DNA of 64,000 nucleotides from the NCBI RefSeq assembly GCF_001895025.1, contig NZ_BCXI01000042.1, positions 18,487 through 82,486 on the forward strand, read 5' to 3'. The notes below the pieces were generated by a model that was not told the origin of the DNA, did not search any database, and saw only the letters and a list, made by a program, of their open reading frames with translations. Positions 1 through 8,880 of this stretch are shown here, in pieces (positions within the stretch are counted from its first letter, which is position 1; each line of letters begins with the position of its first letter). The position numbers were made by a program, and so were the translations under genes. The DNA comes from Rhodococcus zopfii NBRC 100606 = JCM 9919 (GTDB lineage Bacteria > Actinomycetota > Actinomycetes > Mycobacteriales > Mycobacteriaceae).

Positions 1-1209
1 GCGCTGCGCGGCCACCGCGGCGTCCCGGCGCAGCGGCACCGGGACGACGACCGCGTGCGCGGCGGTGATCGCCCACCGCCAGCCCCCGCAGTGGCTGGAG
101 TTGCCGGTATCGGCGAGCAGCAGATCGTAATGACGTTCGAGGATCGAGCCCAACACCGCGGCGTCCTCGAAGCTCAACGGCGCAGCCGCGCCGGACGCTC
201 CGGCAACAACGTACGAACCGGACGGCTGGCGGGTCAGGTAGCGGGCCAGAGTCGAGGCCCGCACCTGGTGAGCGGACGCGCCGAGATCGGCGAGCAGCGA
301 CGCCACGTCCTGCCCGGCTGCCGGCGGGATCGCGACGCGATCGGCGAAGCTACCGCCGATCTCCCCGAGATCCATGCACGTGGCCGTGGCCGGTCCGCGG
401 TACTCGCCCAGCGTCTCGGCCAGGCTGATCGCCATCGGGGTTTTCCCGACCCCGCCCTTGACGTTGGCGAAGGCGACAACCGCGCCCTCGGGCACCGGTT
501 GAGCGATCGTCGTCTGCGCCTCGCGCAGACGCATCTCGCGCGAATCCGTCTTCGGTGCGAGCTTGAGTCCGAGCATCGCGTTGATCCGACCCCGCACCCC
601 ACCGCGCGCGGGCTCGCTCGCGGCGGGGTTCGCGCGCGGCGCGGACAGTGCCGGCGGCGCGCCGAGCGAGGCGGTGATCGGCTCTACCGGCCGGGTGGGC
701 ATCGGGATGGGTGCGGGCATCCGAACGGGCTCACCGGGCGTCCGGAGCGATCCGGCGATCGGCCCGGTGGCCGGCTCTACCGGCCGGGCCATCGGGATGG
801 GTGCGGGCGTTCGGATGGGCTCAGGAGACGACGGGACGGGCGCCGTGGGCTGCTCGTAGGCGATCGGCTCCGCAGCGACCACCACCGGCCCGACCGGCGC
901 CGGGGAGACAGGCTCCGCGGCAACCGATACGGGCTCGGGGGCAACGACCGGGATGGGCACGCTGGGAGCGCTCTCGGTGAGCTTCCCATCGGGGCCGACC
1001 GTCAGGAACCGAGTGTCTTTCCCCGTCCGGTAGATCACCTCGACGGCAGCCTGCTGCTCGACCGCGATGGTGCGCACGAACTCGTGCACGACAGCGGCCA
1101 GAGCCTTGTGCTCGGTCGCTGCCAACTCCATCGGCGGCACATCGGCGCCGGGCAGCATCGCGCGCGCGGTGGTCGCGGACGTCGCCTCGATTTCGACGGT
1201 CGGCGTCAT
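1..1209 (-). CDS. ParA/MinD-like P-loop ATPase with long Pro/Ala-rich N-terminus (C-terminus off window)
   Basis: The frame opens at an ATG at 1209 and is still open at position 1, so only the first 403 residues are visible. The first 200 or so residues are low-complexity, rich in Pro, Ala and Val, with no fold I recognise. A ParA/MinD-type core follows: FANVKGGVGKTP is the deviant Walker A (invariant Lys near residue 256), then CMDLGEIG and LLLADTGN, which look like the switch and Walker B segments. It starts 2 bp after the stop of the small gene upstream and is probably co-transcribed with it and with the TcpA-like gene. Such ATPases position plasmids or secretion machines; beside transfer genes it may place the mating channel, which is inference. 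It is separate from the parA at 20 kb. Confidence 0.8.
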   Translation of the reverse strand, partial: MTPTVEIEATSATTARAMLPGADVPPMELAATEHKALAAVVHEFVRTIAVEQQAAVEVIYRTGKDTRFLTVGPDGKLTESAPSVPIPVVAPEPVSVAAEPVSPAPVGPVVVAAEPIAYEQPTAPVPSSPEPIRTPAPIPMARPVEPATGPIAGSLRTPGEPVRMPAPIPMPTRPVEPITASLGAPPALSAPRANPAASEPARGGVRGRINAMLGLKLAPKTDSREMRLREAQTTIAQPVPEGAVVAFANVKGGVGKTPMAISLAETLGEYRGPATATCMDLGEIGGSFADRVAIPPAAGQDVASLLADLGASAHQVRASTLARYLTRQPSGSYVVAGASGAAAPLSFEDAAVLGSILERHYDLLLADTGNSSHCGGWRWAITAAHAVVVPVPLRRDAAVAAQR

Positions 1210-1211
1210 CG

Positions 1212-1562
1212 TTAGTTGATCCCGCCGAAGGCACCGGCGCCGGCCAGTGCGGTGTCCATGTCCTCGACCACGGCCTCGGTCTGCTCCAGATCGGCCAGTG
1301 CCTTCTCGCGGGCCTTGCCTTCGGGCAGCGCTTCGATGACCGCGCGGCGCTTGGCCGAGGCATCGCGGATCTCGGCGAGCCGTTCGCGGGTCAGTTCCTG
1401 CTTCTCGTCGAGCTTCGGCAGCCACGCCGGGACCGAGGACTTGAAGTATTCGCGCAGCGCGGCGATCACCGGATCGTTGGCTCCCTTGGCGACGAACGGG
1501 CCGCGCAGCGCGACGACGTCCTCGGCGGTGGGGGTGATCGACTGGGAAATACGACGGGACAT
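1212..1562 (-). CDS. Small acidic helical protein of unknown function
   Basis: This gene encodes 116 residues. The start is an ATG at 1562 preceded by AAAGGA at good spacing. The sequence is rich in Glu, Lys, Arg and Ala and predicted largely helical; the stretch around LDEKQELTRERLAEIRDA could form a coiled coil. It ends in a Gly/Ala tail. No family is recognised. It sits between the TcpA-like coupling ATPase and the ParA-like ATPase, 101 bp downstream of the former and 2 bp upstream of the latter, so it is probably part of the same leftward transfer operon and may be an accessory or adaptor of one of the two ATPases. Codon use is GC-rich like its neighbours. Confidence 0.75.
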   Translation of the reverse strand: MSRRISQSITPTAEDVVALRGPFVAKGANDPVIAALREYFKSSVPAWLPKLDEKQELTRERLAEIRDASAKRRAVIEALPEGKAREKALADLEQTEAVVEDMDTALAGAGAFGGIN

Positions 1563-1663
1563 GGTTTTCCTTTCGGTGGTGACTACTTGTGTGGATCAGG
1601 GGTGGTGAAACATCGGATCGGTGGCTCCCGGAGCGGGCTCGCTGCCGCGGTGGTTCGAGGTGG

Positions 1664-3838
1664 TCATGCAGGCGCTCCTACGAGGTCGGGTTCGGGCAGG
1701 ACGACGACGCCGGTCGCGTCGAAGGTGATGCGGGTTTTCACGCGGCCGGTGCCGACTGTCAGGACGGTCTCGATAACCTCGCCCTTCTTGCCGCGCCGGA
1801 CGTCGACCGAGTCGACGGCGACCGGCACGAGTTCGCCGTCCTCGTTGTCGATCAGCACGGTCTGCCCGGCCACCACACTCGATGCCGGGACGACGTCGGC
1901 GAAGTCGTCGTCGACCGCAGGTTCCGGGTCGGGTTCGGGGGCGCTCTTGGTCATCGACACCGCGCCCTCGTCGGTGCGGGTCGCGCCGACGACGATCGGT
2001 TCGGGGGCGCTGCCGTGGCGGCGGGCCCGCTTGGCCAGGGCGCGTTCGGATTCGATGAACTCGGCCAGCTCGGGCGAGTAGCAGACGAACTGCGGTGCCT
2101 CGGCCGGCACGAGCCCGTCGATGATCGACTTCTCACCGGCCGAAAGCTGGTTCCACTTGTTCGGATGACGGTCGACGTTCGGGGTCCACCACATCTGCGC
2201 ATCGACCGGGTTTCCGTCATCGCCGAGCGCGATACCGCGGCCTTTGACCGAGGTGTCGACCTCACGGCTGACGGTGGAGTCGCCCCACATCATCAGCGCG
2301 CCGTCCTGGGACAGGTTGCCGAGGCTGATGCGGGTGCCGAAGTTGTCGCGCGCGTTGCCGGAGGCTCCACCGAACAGGGACGCGTCCGGGCGCTGCACGC
2401 CGAGCAACAACCGGATCCCGGCCGAGCGGGCGAGCACCGCGAGATCGGCCCACGCGCCGAGCGGGTCGAGTTCCTTGAGTAGCGCGCGGGTCTCGTCGTC
2501 GCCGGTCTTGGCCAGACGCTGCCACTTGCCGGAGAGGATGAAGAATTCGTCGAGCACCGCGATCATCAGCGGCAGCTGCGAGCCTTCGATCTTCATCTGA
2601 TGGATGTAGGCGTTGCGGGCCATCATCTCGGTGTGCAGGGCGCGCACGAACATCGCTGCGCGCAGTGCGTCGTAGATGATCGCCCCGCACCCCGGGTAGC
2701 CCTCGAGTCCGTCGAGTTCGATCATCTTCGGATCGACGCCGACGAACGGGATGCCGCGGCGCGCGGCTTCGGTGAGCAGCGTGCGGATCACCGAGGTCTT
2801 ACCGCCACCGGTGGGGCCGACGATCAGGCAGTGCGGTTTGTTGGAGCTGGTCGAGACATCCCAGTACATGATCCGGTCGGCCGCACCGGTCGCATAGGGA
2901 AGGTGACGCAGGTTCTCGTCGACCAGCGCGAGCGGATGATCGACACGCTCGGGCATCGCGGTCACCAGACGCATCACGAGGTAGCCCTTGTCCGGATACC
3001 AGTCGGTGGTCCAGTTGCGGCCCGATTCGTGCGGACCGGCAAGTGAGGCGAGAGCTTCGTCGACCTTCATCTGGAAGCCGGGCGATCCGGCGTTCATCGA
3101 CTTGTCGAAGCCGACGCGGTAGCCGGTTTCGATGCCGTCCTCGTCGATGGTCTCCACACTCACGTTCGGGTTCTTGAAGATCGAGGCATCATCGAGCGCG
3201 TCCTGGAGGACCTTGTGGCGCTCGCTGCGGGTGTCCGGGGCGATCGGTTCGCGGGTGACGACGATGCGGTCGCGGCGCGCATCGTGGCGAACCTTGATCT
3301 CCGACGCTGCACTGCCGCCGAAAGCGGATTCGATCGCGCGGGACAGTTCCTCGAACTGCTTGGGCCGGATGACCGTGCCGCGGGGCAGCTTGATGGTTGC
3401 GCGGCGGATGGCGCGCCACCCGGAGGGGAACGTGACGGTGACTTTCGTGGGCAGGTGCCCGGTGGATTGGCGGACCATCGATTCGAGCATGCGCGACCAC
3501 TTGCGGGTGCGGTGGCGAGAGACATCGACGGCGACCAGCGGGACCGCTGCGACGGCCAGGGGCCAGCTGTAGTCGTGCAGCTGTGTCAGCGCATCGACGA
3601 CCGTTTCGTTGCCCGCAGCCGCCGACGCGATTCGGGGGGCGTAGAAGCCGACGGCCGCAGCCCCGCAGACGATCGGCGAGAACGGGAAGAAACGCGTGAC
3701 GCGCGTCGGCTGGCCGTCTGCGCCGACCTGCATGCCGCGCGCGGCTCCTTGTGTGCCACGCGTGGGGCCTTGATCGCCGAACGTGTCGCGCCACGTAGCG
3801 ACCAACCAGTCCTTGAGTGGGTCTGGACTTCCGCTCAC
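1664..3838 (-). CDS. FtsK/SpoIIIE-like (TcpA-type) DNA translocase, conjugative coupling protein
   Basis: Membrane-anchored motor expected to feed plasmid DNA to the mating channel. I start it at the GTG at 3838, with AAAGG 9 bases upstream, giving 724 residues. The open frame reaches back to 4057, but that extension lacks a ribosome site and covers the presumed promoter. Two hydrophobic segments lie near residues 49-70 and 91-105. The ATPase core has Walker A GPTGGGKTS (Lys near 347) and Walker B LMIAVLDEFF (Asp-Glu near 430), followed by an LLGVQRPDASLFGG segment typical of FtsK-like conjugation ATPases. It heads a leftward operon divergent from the channel operon, as in other actinobacterial T4SS plasmids. 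No relaxase is seen beside it. Confidence 0.88.
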   Translation of the reverse strand: MSGSPDPLKDWLVATWRDTFGDQGPTRGTQGAARGMQVGADGQPTRVTRFFPFSPIVCGAAAVGFYAPRIASAAAGNETVVDALTQLHDYSWPLAVAAVPLVAVDVSRHRTRKWSRMLESMVRQSTGHLPTKVTVTFPSGWRAIRRATIKLPRGTVIRPKQFEELSRAIESAFGGSAASEIKVRHDARRDRIVVTREPIAPDTRSERHKVLQDALDDASIFKNPNVSVETIDEDGIETGYRVGFDKSMNAGSPGFQMKVDEALASLAGPHESGRNWTTDWYPDKGYLVMRLVTAMPERVDHPLALVDENLRHLPYATGAADRIMYWDVSTSSNKPHCLIVGPTGGGKTSVIRTLLTEAARRGIPFVGVDPKMIELDGLEGYPGCGAIIYDALRAAMFVRALHTEMMARNAYIHQMKIEGSQLPLMIAVLDEFFILSGKWQRLAKTGDDETRALLKELDPLGAWADLAVLARSAGIRLLLGVQRPDASLFGGASGNARDNFGTRISLGNLSQDGALMMWGDSTVSREVDTSVKGRGIALGDDGNPVDAQMWWTPNVDRHPNKWNQLSAGEKSIIDGLVPAEAPQFVCYSPELAEFIESERALAKRARRHGSAPEPIVVGATRTDEGAVSMTKSAPEPDPEPAVDDDFADVVPASSVVAGQTVLIDNEDGELVPVAVDSVDVRRGKKGEVIETVLTVGTGRVKTRITFDATGVVVLPEPDLVGAPA

Positions 3839-3913
3839 TGCCTGTGCCTTTCGCTCGTGTCGACGTCCCTGACAACGCCGTCCGGGAGGCGTCTGCGAGC
3901 ACAGTTGCAGAAA

Positions 3914-3943
3914 GTGGCGTTTTCCCCCAACGGGGTACCCCCC
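3914..3943 (-). promoter_or_regulatory. Shared transfer box upstream of the TcpA-like gene
   Basis: On the minus strand this reads GGGGTACCCCGTTGGGG then GAAAACGCC, ending about 75 bases before the GTG at 3838. Near copies stand at 4986-5010 and 25256-25282, also 50-80 bases before a transfer-related gene. The inner CCCC-GTT-GGGG is an inverted repeat, so it could be an operator. TTGGGG could also serve as a -35 element. No clear -10 is seen. Confidence 0.55.
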
Positions 3944-4232
3944 TCCTCGGCGCACCCATCGGCATGTCATCGGGCGAGGTTGTCCACCGATAGGCAGTGT
4001 CGGGTTGGCGTGTCTATCAACGTGTTCGGTGAGCGCTCGCACGAGTGTCGGTTTCATGGCTCGCGCGGACGGTCGATCTTGCGGTTTTTCCGTGGTCGTT
4101 GCAGCGCTCGCTGCACCGCTCCGTCGACCGCTTGTACCGCGCGTTTCGACTCGCTGTTTCGAGCGCTCTTCCGGGCGGTGCGGTCAGCTGGTGTGCTGCG
4201 CTCATTCGACTCGCTGTTTCGAGCGCGTGGAC

Positions 4233-4293
4233 GTGGCGGCGCGACCGCTCTGTCGAGCGCATGGGCGTGGCGGCGCGACCGCTCTGTCGAGCG
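4233..4293. repeat. Pair of exact 27-bp direct repeats
   Basis: Positions 4233-4259 and 4267-4293 are identical over 27 bases (GTGGCGGCGCGACCGCTCTG followed by TCGAGCG) and are offset by 34. A second pair, TTCGACTCGCTGTTTCGAGC plus GC, lies at 4145-4166 and 4205-4226. Each copy ends in a half of the CGAGCGCTCG palindrome. They fall in the middle of the non-coding region between the two transfer operons. Confidence 0.75.
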
Positions 4294-4428
4294 GTGGTCG
4301 GAGCGCTCCAGGACGCGATCGGATGATCGGTCGGCGAGCGCTCGCGTCAGCGGTGGGCCGAGCGCTACGGATAGCGTCCGACATGGGCGGTTGCGAATAG
4401 CGTTGGCGCCCTGCGGAATTCTGGATTA

Positions 4429-4457
4429 CACTCCCCCCGAGGAACGAGGGGGGAGTG
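4429..4457. terminator. 10-bp GC hairpin in the transfer intergenic region
   Basis: CACTCCCCCC pairs perfectly with GGGGGGAGTG around a 9-base loop (GAGGAACGA). A second small stem, CCCC-GGA-GGGG, follows at 4459-4469. There is no U-run, so it may be a protein site or a nicking-region hairpin rather than a terminator. Confidence 0.45.
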
Positions 4458-4725
4458 ACCCCGGAGGGGTGGGCGTGTGAGGCGCTTTTTCGAGCGCTCG
4501 AATCCACCGCCGAAATCCAGCGCCTGTTTCAGCGCTCAACTCCCGCGCTCGTTTCACCGCTCATTCGAGCGTGTTCCCCGCGCACCATCTCGCCGACACT
4601 CACCGCGCGCTCCGCGGGCCTGCCACAGCTCCGCCACCGGAAGCCTCTTCGGTACCGCCGCCGATACCGTGCGCATCGGCCGCTCGACACCCGCCTCCGT
4701 CGGTCTCTATGCGAGCACATAGCCG

Positions 4726-4777
4726 CTATGGGATGTAGGGGGCATATGAGCACCCATAACTGATACGCCCCATAGGG
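4726..4777. promoter_or_regulatory. Cluster of CCCATA/TATGGG boxes
   Basis: CTATGGG, CATATGAG, CACCCATA and CCCCATAGGG occur within 52 bases. The same box, best form CCCATATGGG, recurs upstream of parA (19633-19990), upstream of the DUF2637 gene (21216-21253) and at 32431-32457. A common DNA-binding regulator is likely, but its identity is unknown. Confidence 0.5.
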
Positions 4778-4985
4778 TCTGATCGACACTGCCCACAGGT
4801 CCTTTCACAGGTTCTTCGTCGCTGCTCGGGTTGCGGTTGCGAATCACGTGCGCGCGCATATCCCTTCCGGACCGCGTAGCGGGTTCTTCACACGGGAGAC
4901 CACACCACGGTCAGACATCGCTGAAAAAAGTCTCTCGGCACCCGCATGCCCCGCCGACCTCGACCGATGGCTGTTCTCGGGTGCA

Positions 4986-5010
4986 GGGACCCCGTTGGGG
5001 CGAAACGCGG
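4986..5010 (+). promoter_or_regulatory. Shared transfer box upstream of the channel operon
   Basis: GGGACCCCGTTGGGG then CGAAACGCGG, ending 65 bases before the ATG at 5076. It matches the box upstream of the TcpA-like gene in the inverted repeat CCCC-GTT-GGGG and the AAACG tail. The distance to the start codon is also similar. Confidence 0.55.
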
Positions 5011-5075
5011 ATTCGTCTTACGGTCACGCGCATCCACTTTCGGGTGCACCGACCGAACTCAGCGATGGAGTGCTC

Positions 5076-5384
5076 ATGTCCCTTACGCCCACACTCGCCG
5101 ACCTGGCAATCGCCGCGGCTTCGAACGTCGATGTCCTCGCTCAGACGACGGAGGTCTCCACCGGCGGCCTGCGCGCGTGGATTCAAGACAACGTCATCCT
5201 CGTGATCCTCCTCGGGATCGCGTGTGTCGTTCTGGTGGGCGGTTTCCGCGGAAACCTCTCGCGGGTGTTCACCGTCGGCGGTCTGTCCCTCATCGGGATG
5301 GCGTACCTGGGCATCGCGAGTAGCGAGAACGCCGCAGCCGGTATCGGCAACTGGATTCTGAGCCTGTTCGGCGTCTACGTCTGA
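5076..5384 (+). CDS. Small two-helix membrane protein, pilin-like candidate of the mating channel
   Basis: This gene encodes 102 residues. The ATG at 5076 has GGAG 7 bases upstream. After a polar N-terminus (residues 1-38) come two hydrophobic helices: around 39-55 (NVILVILLGIACVVLVGG) and around 60-95, separated by a basic turn (FRGNLSR). Size, topology and its place as first gene of a channel operon resemble VirB2/TrbC-type pilins or the small Tcp membrane proteins, but sequence identity to a named family cannot be claimed. The gap to the next gene is 41 bp. It is probably expressed from the promoter near 5000. Confidence 0.75.
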   Translation: MSLTPTLADLAIAAASNVDVLAQTTEVSTGGLRAWIQDNVILVILLGIACVVLVGGFRGNLSRVFTVGGLSLIGMAYLGIASSENAAAGIGNWILSLFGVYV

Positions 5385-5425
5385 CCCGTCCCGCGGACCG
5401 ACCGACGATCGAAAGGCAGCGAACT

Positions 5426-5821
5426 GTGATCGACAACGACGATCTGCTGTACCGGGTCGACCGGCACTATCTCGGACCGACCGGGCTCACCTTTCCGGTC
5501 CGAATCAGATACGCCGCACTCGGCTTGGGTTTCGCACTATTCCTGACCTTGTTCATCATCGGCCGCGCCATCGTGCACGTGCCCCTGAGCTTCATGTCCT
5601 TCGCCATCATGATCGCGATCACCTACGTGATCACCGCGAAGGTCACCAAGTACGTCAACGCCGACCGCCCCCTTCGATCGGTCTTCCAAGCCGCGTGGAA
5701 CGACCTCACTGCTCCGCGCCCGCCCCGCCGCGGTCAGACCGTCGCGGTGCGCATTCCTGCCGCTCTGCGCGCCCCTCGTAGCGCACAGGGCGGATCGCCG
5801 AACGAAGGGAAGTCCTTCTGA
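5426..5821 (+). CDS. TcpE/VirB3-like inner-membrane protein
   Basis: This gene encodes 131 residues. The ATG at 5426 has GAAAGGCAG upstream. Residues 1-28 are cytoplasmic-like, followed by two hydrophobic helices (about 29-50 and 55-75), then a basic, Pro/Arg-rich C-terminal tail. That layout (short N-terminus, helical hairpin, cytoplasmic tail) fits VirB3/TcpE/PrgI-like partners of the VirB4 ATPase. Its stop overlaps the start of the VirB4-like gene (TGATG at 5819-5823), which suggests translational coupling and joint assembly. The family call rests on size, topology and position rather than a diagnostic motif. Confidence 0.7.
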   Translation: MIDNDDLLYRVDRHYLGPTGLTFPVRIRYAALGLGFALFLTLFIIGRAIVHVPLSFMSFAIMIAITYVITAKVTKYVNADRPLRSVFQAAWNDLTAPRPPRRGQTVAVRIPAALRAPRSAQGGSPNEGKSF

Positions 5822-8800
5822 TGACTTTGCAGCCCGACAACGACATTGCTGCGCTGTTCGATCCGAACTTCGACGAGCCCGAGCCCGCCGTCGTTCCCCC
5901 CGGCGCGCTTCCGCCGTCGTGGGCGGCCGCGATGGCGGCCAGTCGAGCGACCACCGCGCCGACGGCACCGCCGACCGCTCCGCCGCGAGAGTTGGCGTGG
6001 TCGCGAGTTCCGGACAGCGCAATGGCAGCGGTGCCGGTCGCGCCGCCGGCGGCCGCCCCGATCGCGCAGCCGGAGCGTGCAGGCAAGGACAAGCGCGGCC
6101 GGACGAAGCGTGGGAAGGACAACGCCGACACGGAGTTCACCCGCCAGGAGAAGGCCGCGAAGCAGCGCGTCGATCGTGAGCGCAAGGCGGTGCGCCTGAA
6201 GCTGGTCGGGGTCGAAGGCAATGTCACCCGCACCCGCACCCAGTCCACCGCGTGGTTCGTTCAGCCGCCGGGGCCGTGGAACATGCGCCCGGTCGGCAGG
6301 CAGCGCCGCTACATCCAGAACGAGGGCCTGGTCGTGGCGAACCTCGCCGAATCCGGCGTCACCGGGCTGCACCGCCGGCTGGTGCGCACCCCGTGGCCGG
6401 TGCGCCAGTGGGCCCAAGCTCACGACGCGTGGGCCGAGCCGATCCCCGACGTCCCGGGCGCGTTGTCGTGGGCGGACTATCTGCGCGGTCAGCAGCACGC
6501 GATGCTGTGGGGCAACCCCACGCAGAAGGGCCGCTACTGGGGCGTCGAGCTGCCGCCGCGCTCGGCGCTTGCGCGCAGCCTCGATACGGTCGGTGACTGG
6601 TTGCTTCCGGTCGTGCAGACCCCCGGGCTCGGTGCGGTTGCCCGGCTGGTGCGCCGGTGGGCGCGTGAGGCGTTCTTGAACGAGCAGAAGGCGATCGCCG
6701 ATCACCTGGCCACGATCGAGCGGCACCTGTCCGGTCAGGGCGTGCGCGCCAGGCCCGCCACCGCGGCGCAGATGGACTACCTGTTGCTGCGGTCGGCATC
6801 GCTGGGGCTGCCGCTCGACGCCGAGGGCGTGATCTCCGGCGGCGGCGATTGGGAGCAGTCCGATGTCGCGGCGCTCGAAGACCTCGCCAACTTGGAGCTG
6901 ACGCCCGGCGACGGCTACACCACGGTGCGCGGTCAGGTCGGCGGCCGGGACTACACCGGCTACGCGATCGTGCTCACGGTTGGGCGCATGGCGCCGCTGC
7001 CGATCCCGGAGCGGATGCTGCCGTGGCAGGTCATCGGTGATCCGTCCGGGGAGCCGTTGGAATGGTCCGAGCGCATCGTGCTCAAGACCAAGAGCCAGAC
7101 CGTCTACAGCCTGCGCCGGTTGACCTCGAAGATCGAGGCGCAGTTCGACCACTACACCGTCGAGCACGACCAGGTCCCGCCGCAGGAACTCGCCGAGCAG
7201 CACGCGCTCGCCCAGCGCGTGATCTCCGACATCGAGGAAGACCACTCAGGCCTGTCGGTGCGCACCGAAGGCTGGTACCGGGTGGTCGTCGTCGGTTCCT
7301 CGCCCGAGGAGGCGAAGGAAAAGGTCTCGATGCTCCAGGAGATGTACGCCCCGCGCATCCGCCTGGAACAGGAGCACGGCCAGTACCAGCTGCTACGCGA
7401 ATTCATCCCCGGTGAGCCGCTCGCCAACATCGCGCACCGCCGCCGGATGAACGTCGAGGCCCTCTCCGCCGGCATGGCCGCGGTCGGCGACCGGATCGGC
7501 GACCGCACCGGCGTCGTGATCGGGCAGACCGCCTCGATCGCACCACGCCCGGCAGTGTGGGACCTGTTCGCCGCGCACGAGAAGAAGCACAAGTCCGGTC
7601 TGACCCCGATCGTGGCGGTGCCCGGATCGGGCAAGACGTTCCTGGCCGGCATGCTCGTCTACCAGGCCGTCCGCGCCGGCGCCTACGGCGTGGTGCTCGA
7701 CCCGTCCGGACCGCTCAAGAAGCTCGCCCAGCTCCCCGAGTTCCGGGGCGTCGCCGAAGTGCAAGCACTGACCGGACGCACCTCGCGGCCCGGTTCGCTC
7801 AACCCGTACCGGGTGATCGTCGATCCGCGCCGCGACGATCCGGAGTACGACCCGACCCACATCGACTACGCCGAGGATGCCGATCCGGTCACTGCGGCGC
7901 AGGCACAGTACGAGGCGGATGTGCGCGCCGCCGAAGCCGAGCGGATCTCGGTGGCGGTCTCGGTCCTGAAGATGATGCTCACGCCCTCGCGACTCGACCA
8001 CGAGTGGACCGAAACGGTGCTTCAGACCGCAGCGAACATGGTCGGCGGCGGTCGGCACCACAACCTACGCGAAGTCCTCGACGCCATCGCCGCGATCGGC
8101 GATACCGACGCGAACATGGATCTGCGCTCGTGCGCCAAGAGTGTGCACCAGGACCTGGCGATGATGGCCAACCTCGCCGAGGCCCGCGTCCTGTTCCCCG
8201 AGTCGGGTGCCGGCCCGGAGACCGAGGACATCGACCGCACGGTGCGCCTGACTGTGCTGACCATGCCCGGTCTGCAACTGCCCCCGGAGGGCACCGACCC
8301 GTCGCAGTGGACCCCGCAGCAGCGGATGGCCGGCCCGTTGATGCACATGGCCGCGTGGATGGCGAACCGTCTCGTCTACGAGCTGCCGCGCTACGAGCGC
8401 AAGGTGCTGTTCCTCGACGAGAACAAGTACCTCGAGCAAACCGGCGCCGGCCGCACCCTGAACCTGCGCATCGCCCGCGACAGCCGCAAGTACAAGGTGC
8501 GCGCGCTGGTGTGCTCGCAGCTGCCCGACGACTACCTCGGCGTCGACGGCACCGACGACAAGTCGGCGCTGACCTACGAGGTGATCATCGGTGACCTCGG
8601 CGGCAACGCCCACGCGATCGAAGGCGCCCTGAAGTTGCTGAACCTGCCGACCGGCGAGGGCTACGAATCGCTGCTGGCCGATCTCGGCGGCGGCGGCGAG
8701 GACACCCTCGACGAGGACACCGACACCGAGCACCTGGACCAGGCCCGCCGGTTCATCGTGAAGATGGCCGACGACATCGAGCTGATCCGCTCGGACTGGA

Positions 8801-8880
8801 CGCACTTCGTGCACCTGGCGCACGTGTTCGAGGCACTGGACTCGCGGGCGACCCGCGCCGCAGTGGACGGTGCCGCATGA
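5821..8880 (+). CDS. VirB4/TcpF-like conjugation ATPase
   Basis: A protein of 1019 residues, the energy-providing ATPase of the type IV mating channel. The N-terminal 120 residues are disordered (Pro/Ala, then a Lys/Arg-rich stretch). The middle third (about 130-560) is an adaptor region without a recognised motif. The C-terminal motor has Walker A VPGSGKTFLAG (Lys605) and Walker B KVLFLDENKY (Asp866-Glu867), followed by RDSRKYKVRALVCSQLP, which looks like the sensor segment of VirB4/TraE-family ATPases. It is longer than a typical VirB4 (about 800) because of both extensions. Its start overlaps the TcpE-like gene and its end overlaps the next gene (ATGA at 8877), so it lies inside one operon. 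Confidence 0.85.
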   Translation: MTLQPDNDIAALFDPNFDEPEPAVVPPGALPPSWAAAMAASRATTAPTAPPTAPPRELAWSRVPDSAMAAVPVAPPAAAPIAQPERAGKDKRGRTKRGKDNADTEFTRQEKAAKQRVDRERKAVRLKLVGVEGNVTRTRTQSTAWFVQPPGPWNMRPVGRQRRYIQNEGLVVANLAESGVTGLHRRLVRTPWPVRQWAQAHDAWAEPIPDVPGALSWADYLRGQQHAMLWGNPTQKGRYWGVELPPRSALARSLDTVGDWLLPVVQTPGLGAVARLVRRWAREAFLNEQKAIADHLATIERHLSGQGVRARPATAAQMDYLLLRSASLGLPLDAEGVISGGGDWEQSDVAALEDLANLELTPGDGYTTVRGQVGGRDYTGYAIVLTVGRMAPLPIPERMLPWQVIGDPSGEPLEWSERIVLKTKSQTVYSLRRLTSKIEAQFDHYTVEHDQVPPQELAEQHALAQRVISDIEEDHSGLSVRTEGWYRVVVVGSSPEEAKEKVSMLQEMYAPRIRLEQEHGQYQLLREFIPGEPLANIAHRRRMNVEALSAGMAAVGDRIGDRTGVVIGQTASIAPRPAVWDLFAAHEKKHKSGLTPIVAVPGSGKTFLAGMLVYQAVRAGAYGVVLDPSGPLKKLAQLPEFRGVAEVQALTGRTSRPGSLNPYRVIVDPRRDDPEYDPTHIDYAEDADPVTAAQAQYEADVRAAEAERISVAVSVLKMMLTPSRLDHEWTETVLQTAANMVGGGRHHNLREVLDAIAAIGDTDANMDLRSCAKSVHQDLAMMANLAEARVLFPESGAGPETEDIDRTVRLTVLTMPGLQLPPEGTDPSQWTPQQRMAGPLMHMAAWMANRLVYELPRYERKVLFLDENKYLEQTGAGRTLNLRIARDSRKYKVRALVCSQLPDDYLGVDGTDDKSALTYEVIIGDLGGNAHAIEGALKLLNLPTGEGYESLLADLGGGGEDTLDEDTDTEHLDQARRFIVKMADDIELIRSDWTHFVHLAHVFEALDSRATRAAVDGAA

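Larger units (their letters stand above)
4030..4570. repeat. Array of CGAGCGCTCG-like palindromes in the divergent intergenic region
   Basis: About fifteen full or partial copies of the palindrome CGAGCGCTCG lie here, for example near 4032, 4098, 4161, 4218, 4253, 4289, 4305, 4335, 4361, 4485 and 4531. The region between the two transfer operons (3839-5075) has no convincing gene: every frame through it is a short Arg/Ser-rich shadow. An array of this kind suits an oriT, an oriV or a dense protein-binding region. I cannot tell which. Confidence 0.6.

Noticed and set aside
55..1215. Rightward open frame of 386 codons
   Set aside because: Opposite strand of the ParA/MinD-like gene, which has a full Walker A; the rightward product is Arg/Gly-rich only.
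1589..2482. Rightward open frame of 297 codons
   Set aside because: Shadow of the FtsK/TcpA-like gene.
5734..7245. Leftward open frame of 503 codons
   Set aside because: It is exactly antisense to the VirB4-like gene, Arg/Gly/Pro-rich with no motif; GC-rich third positions of the real gene leave the opposite frame open.
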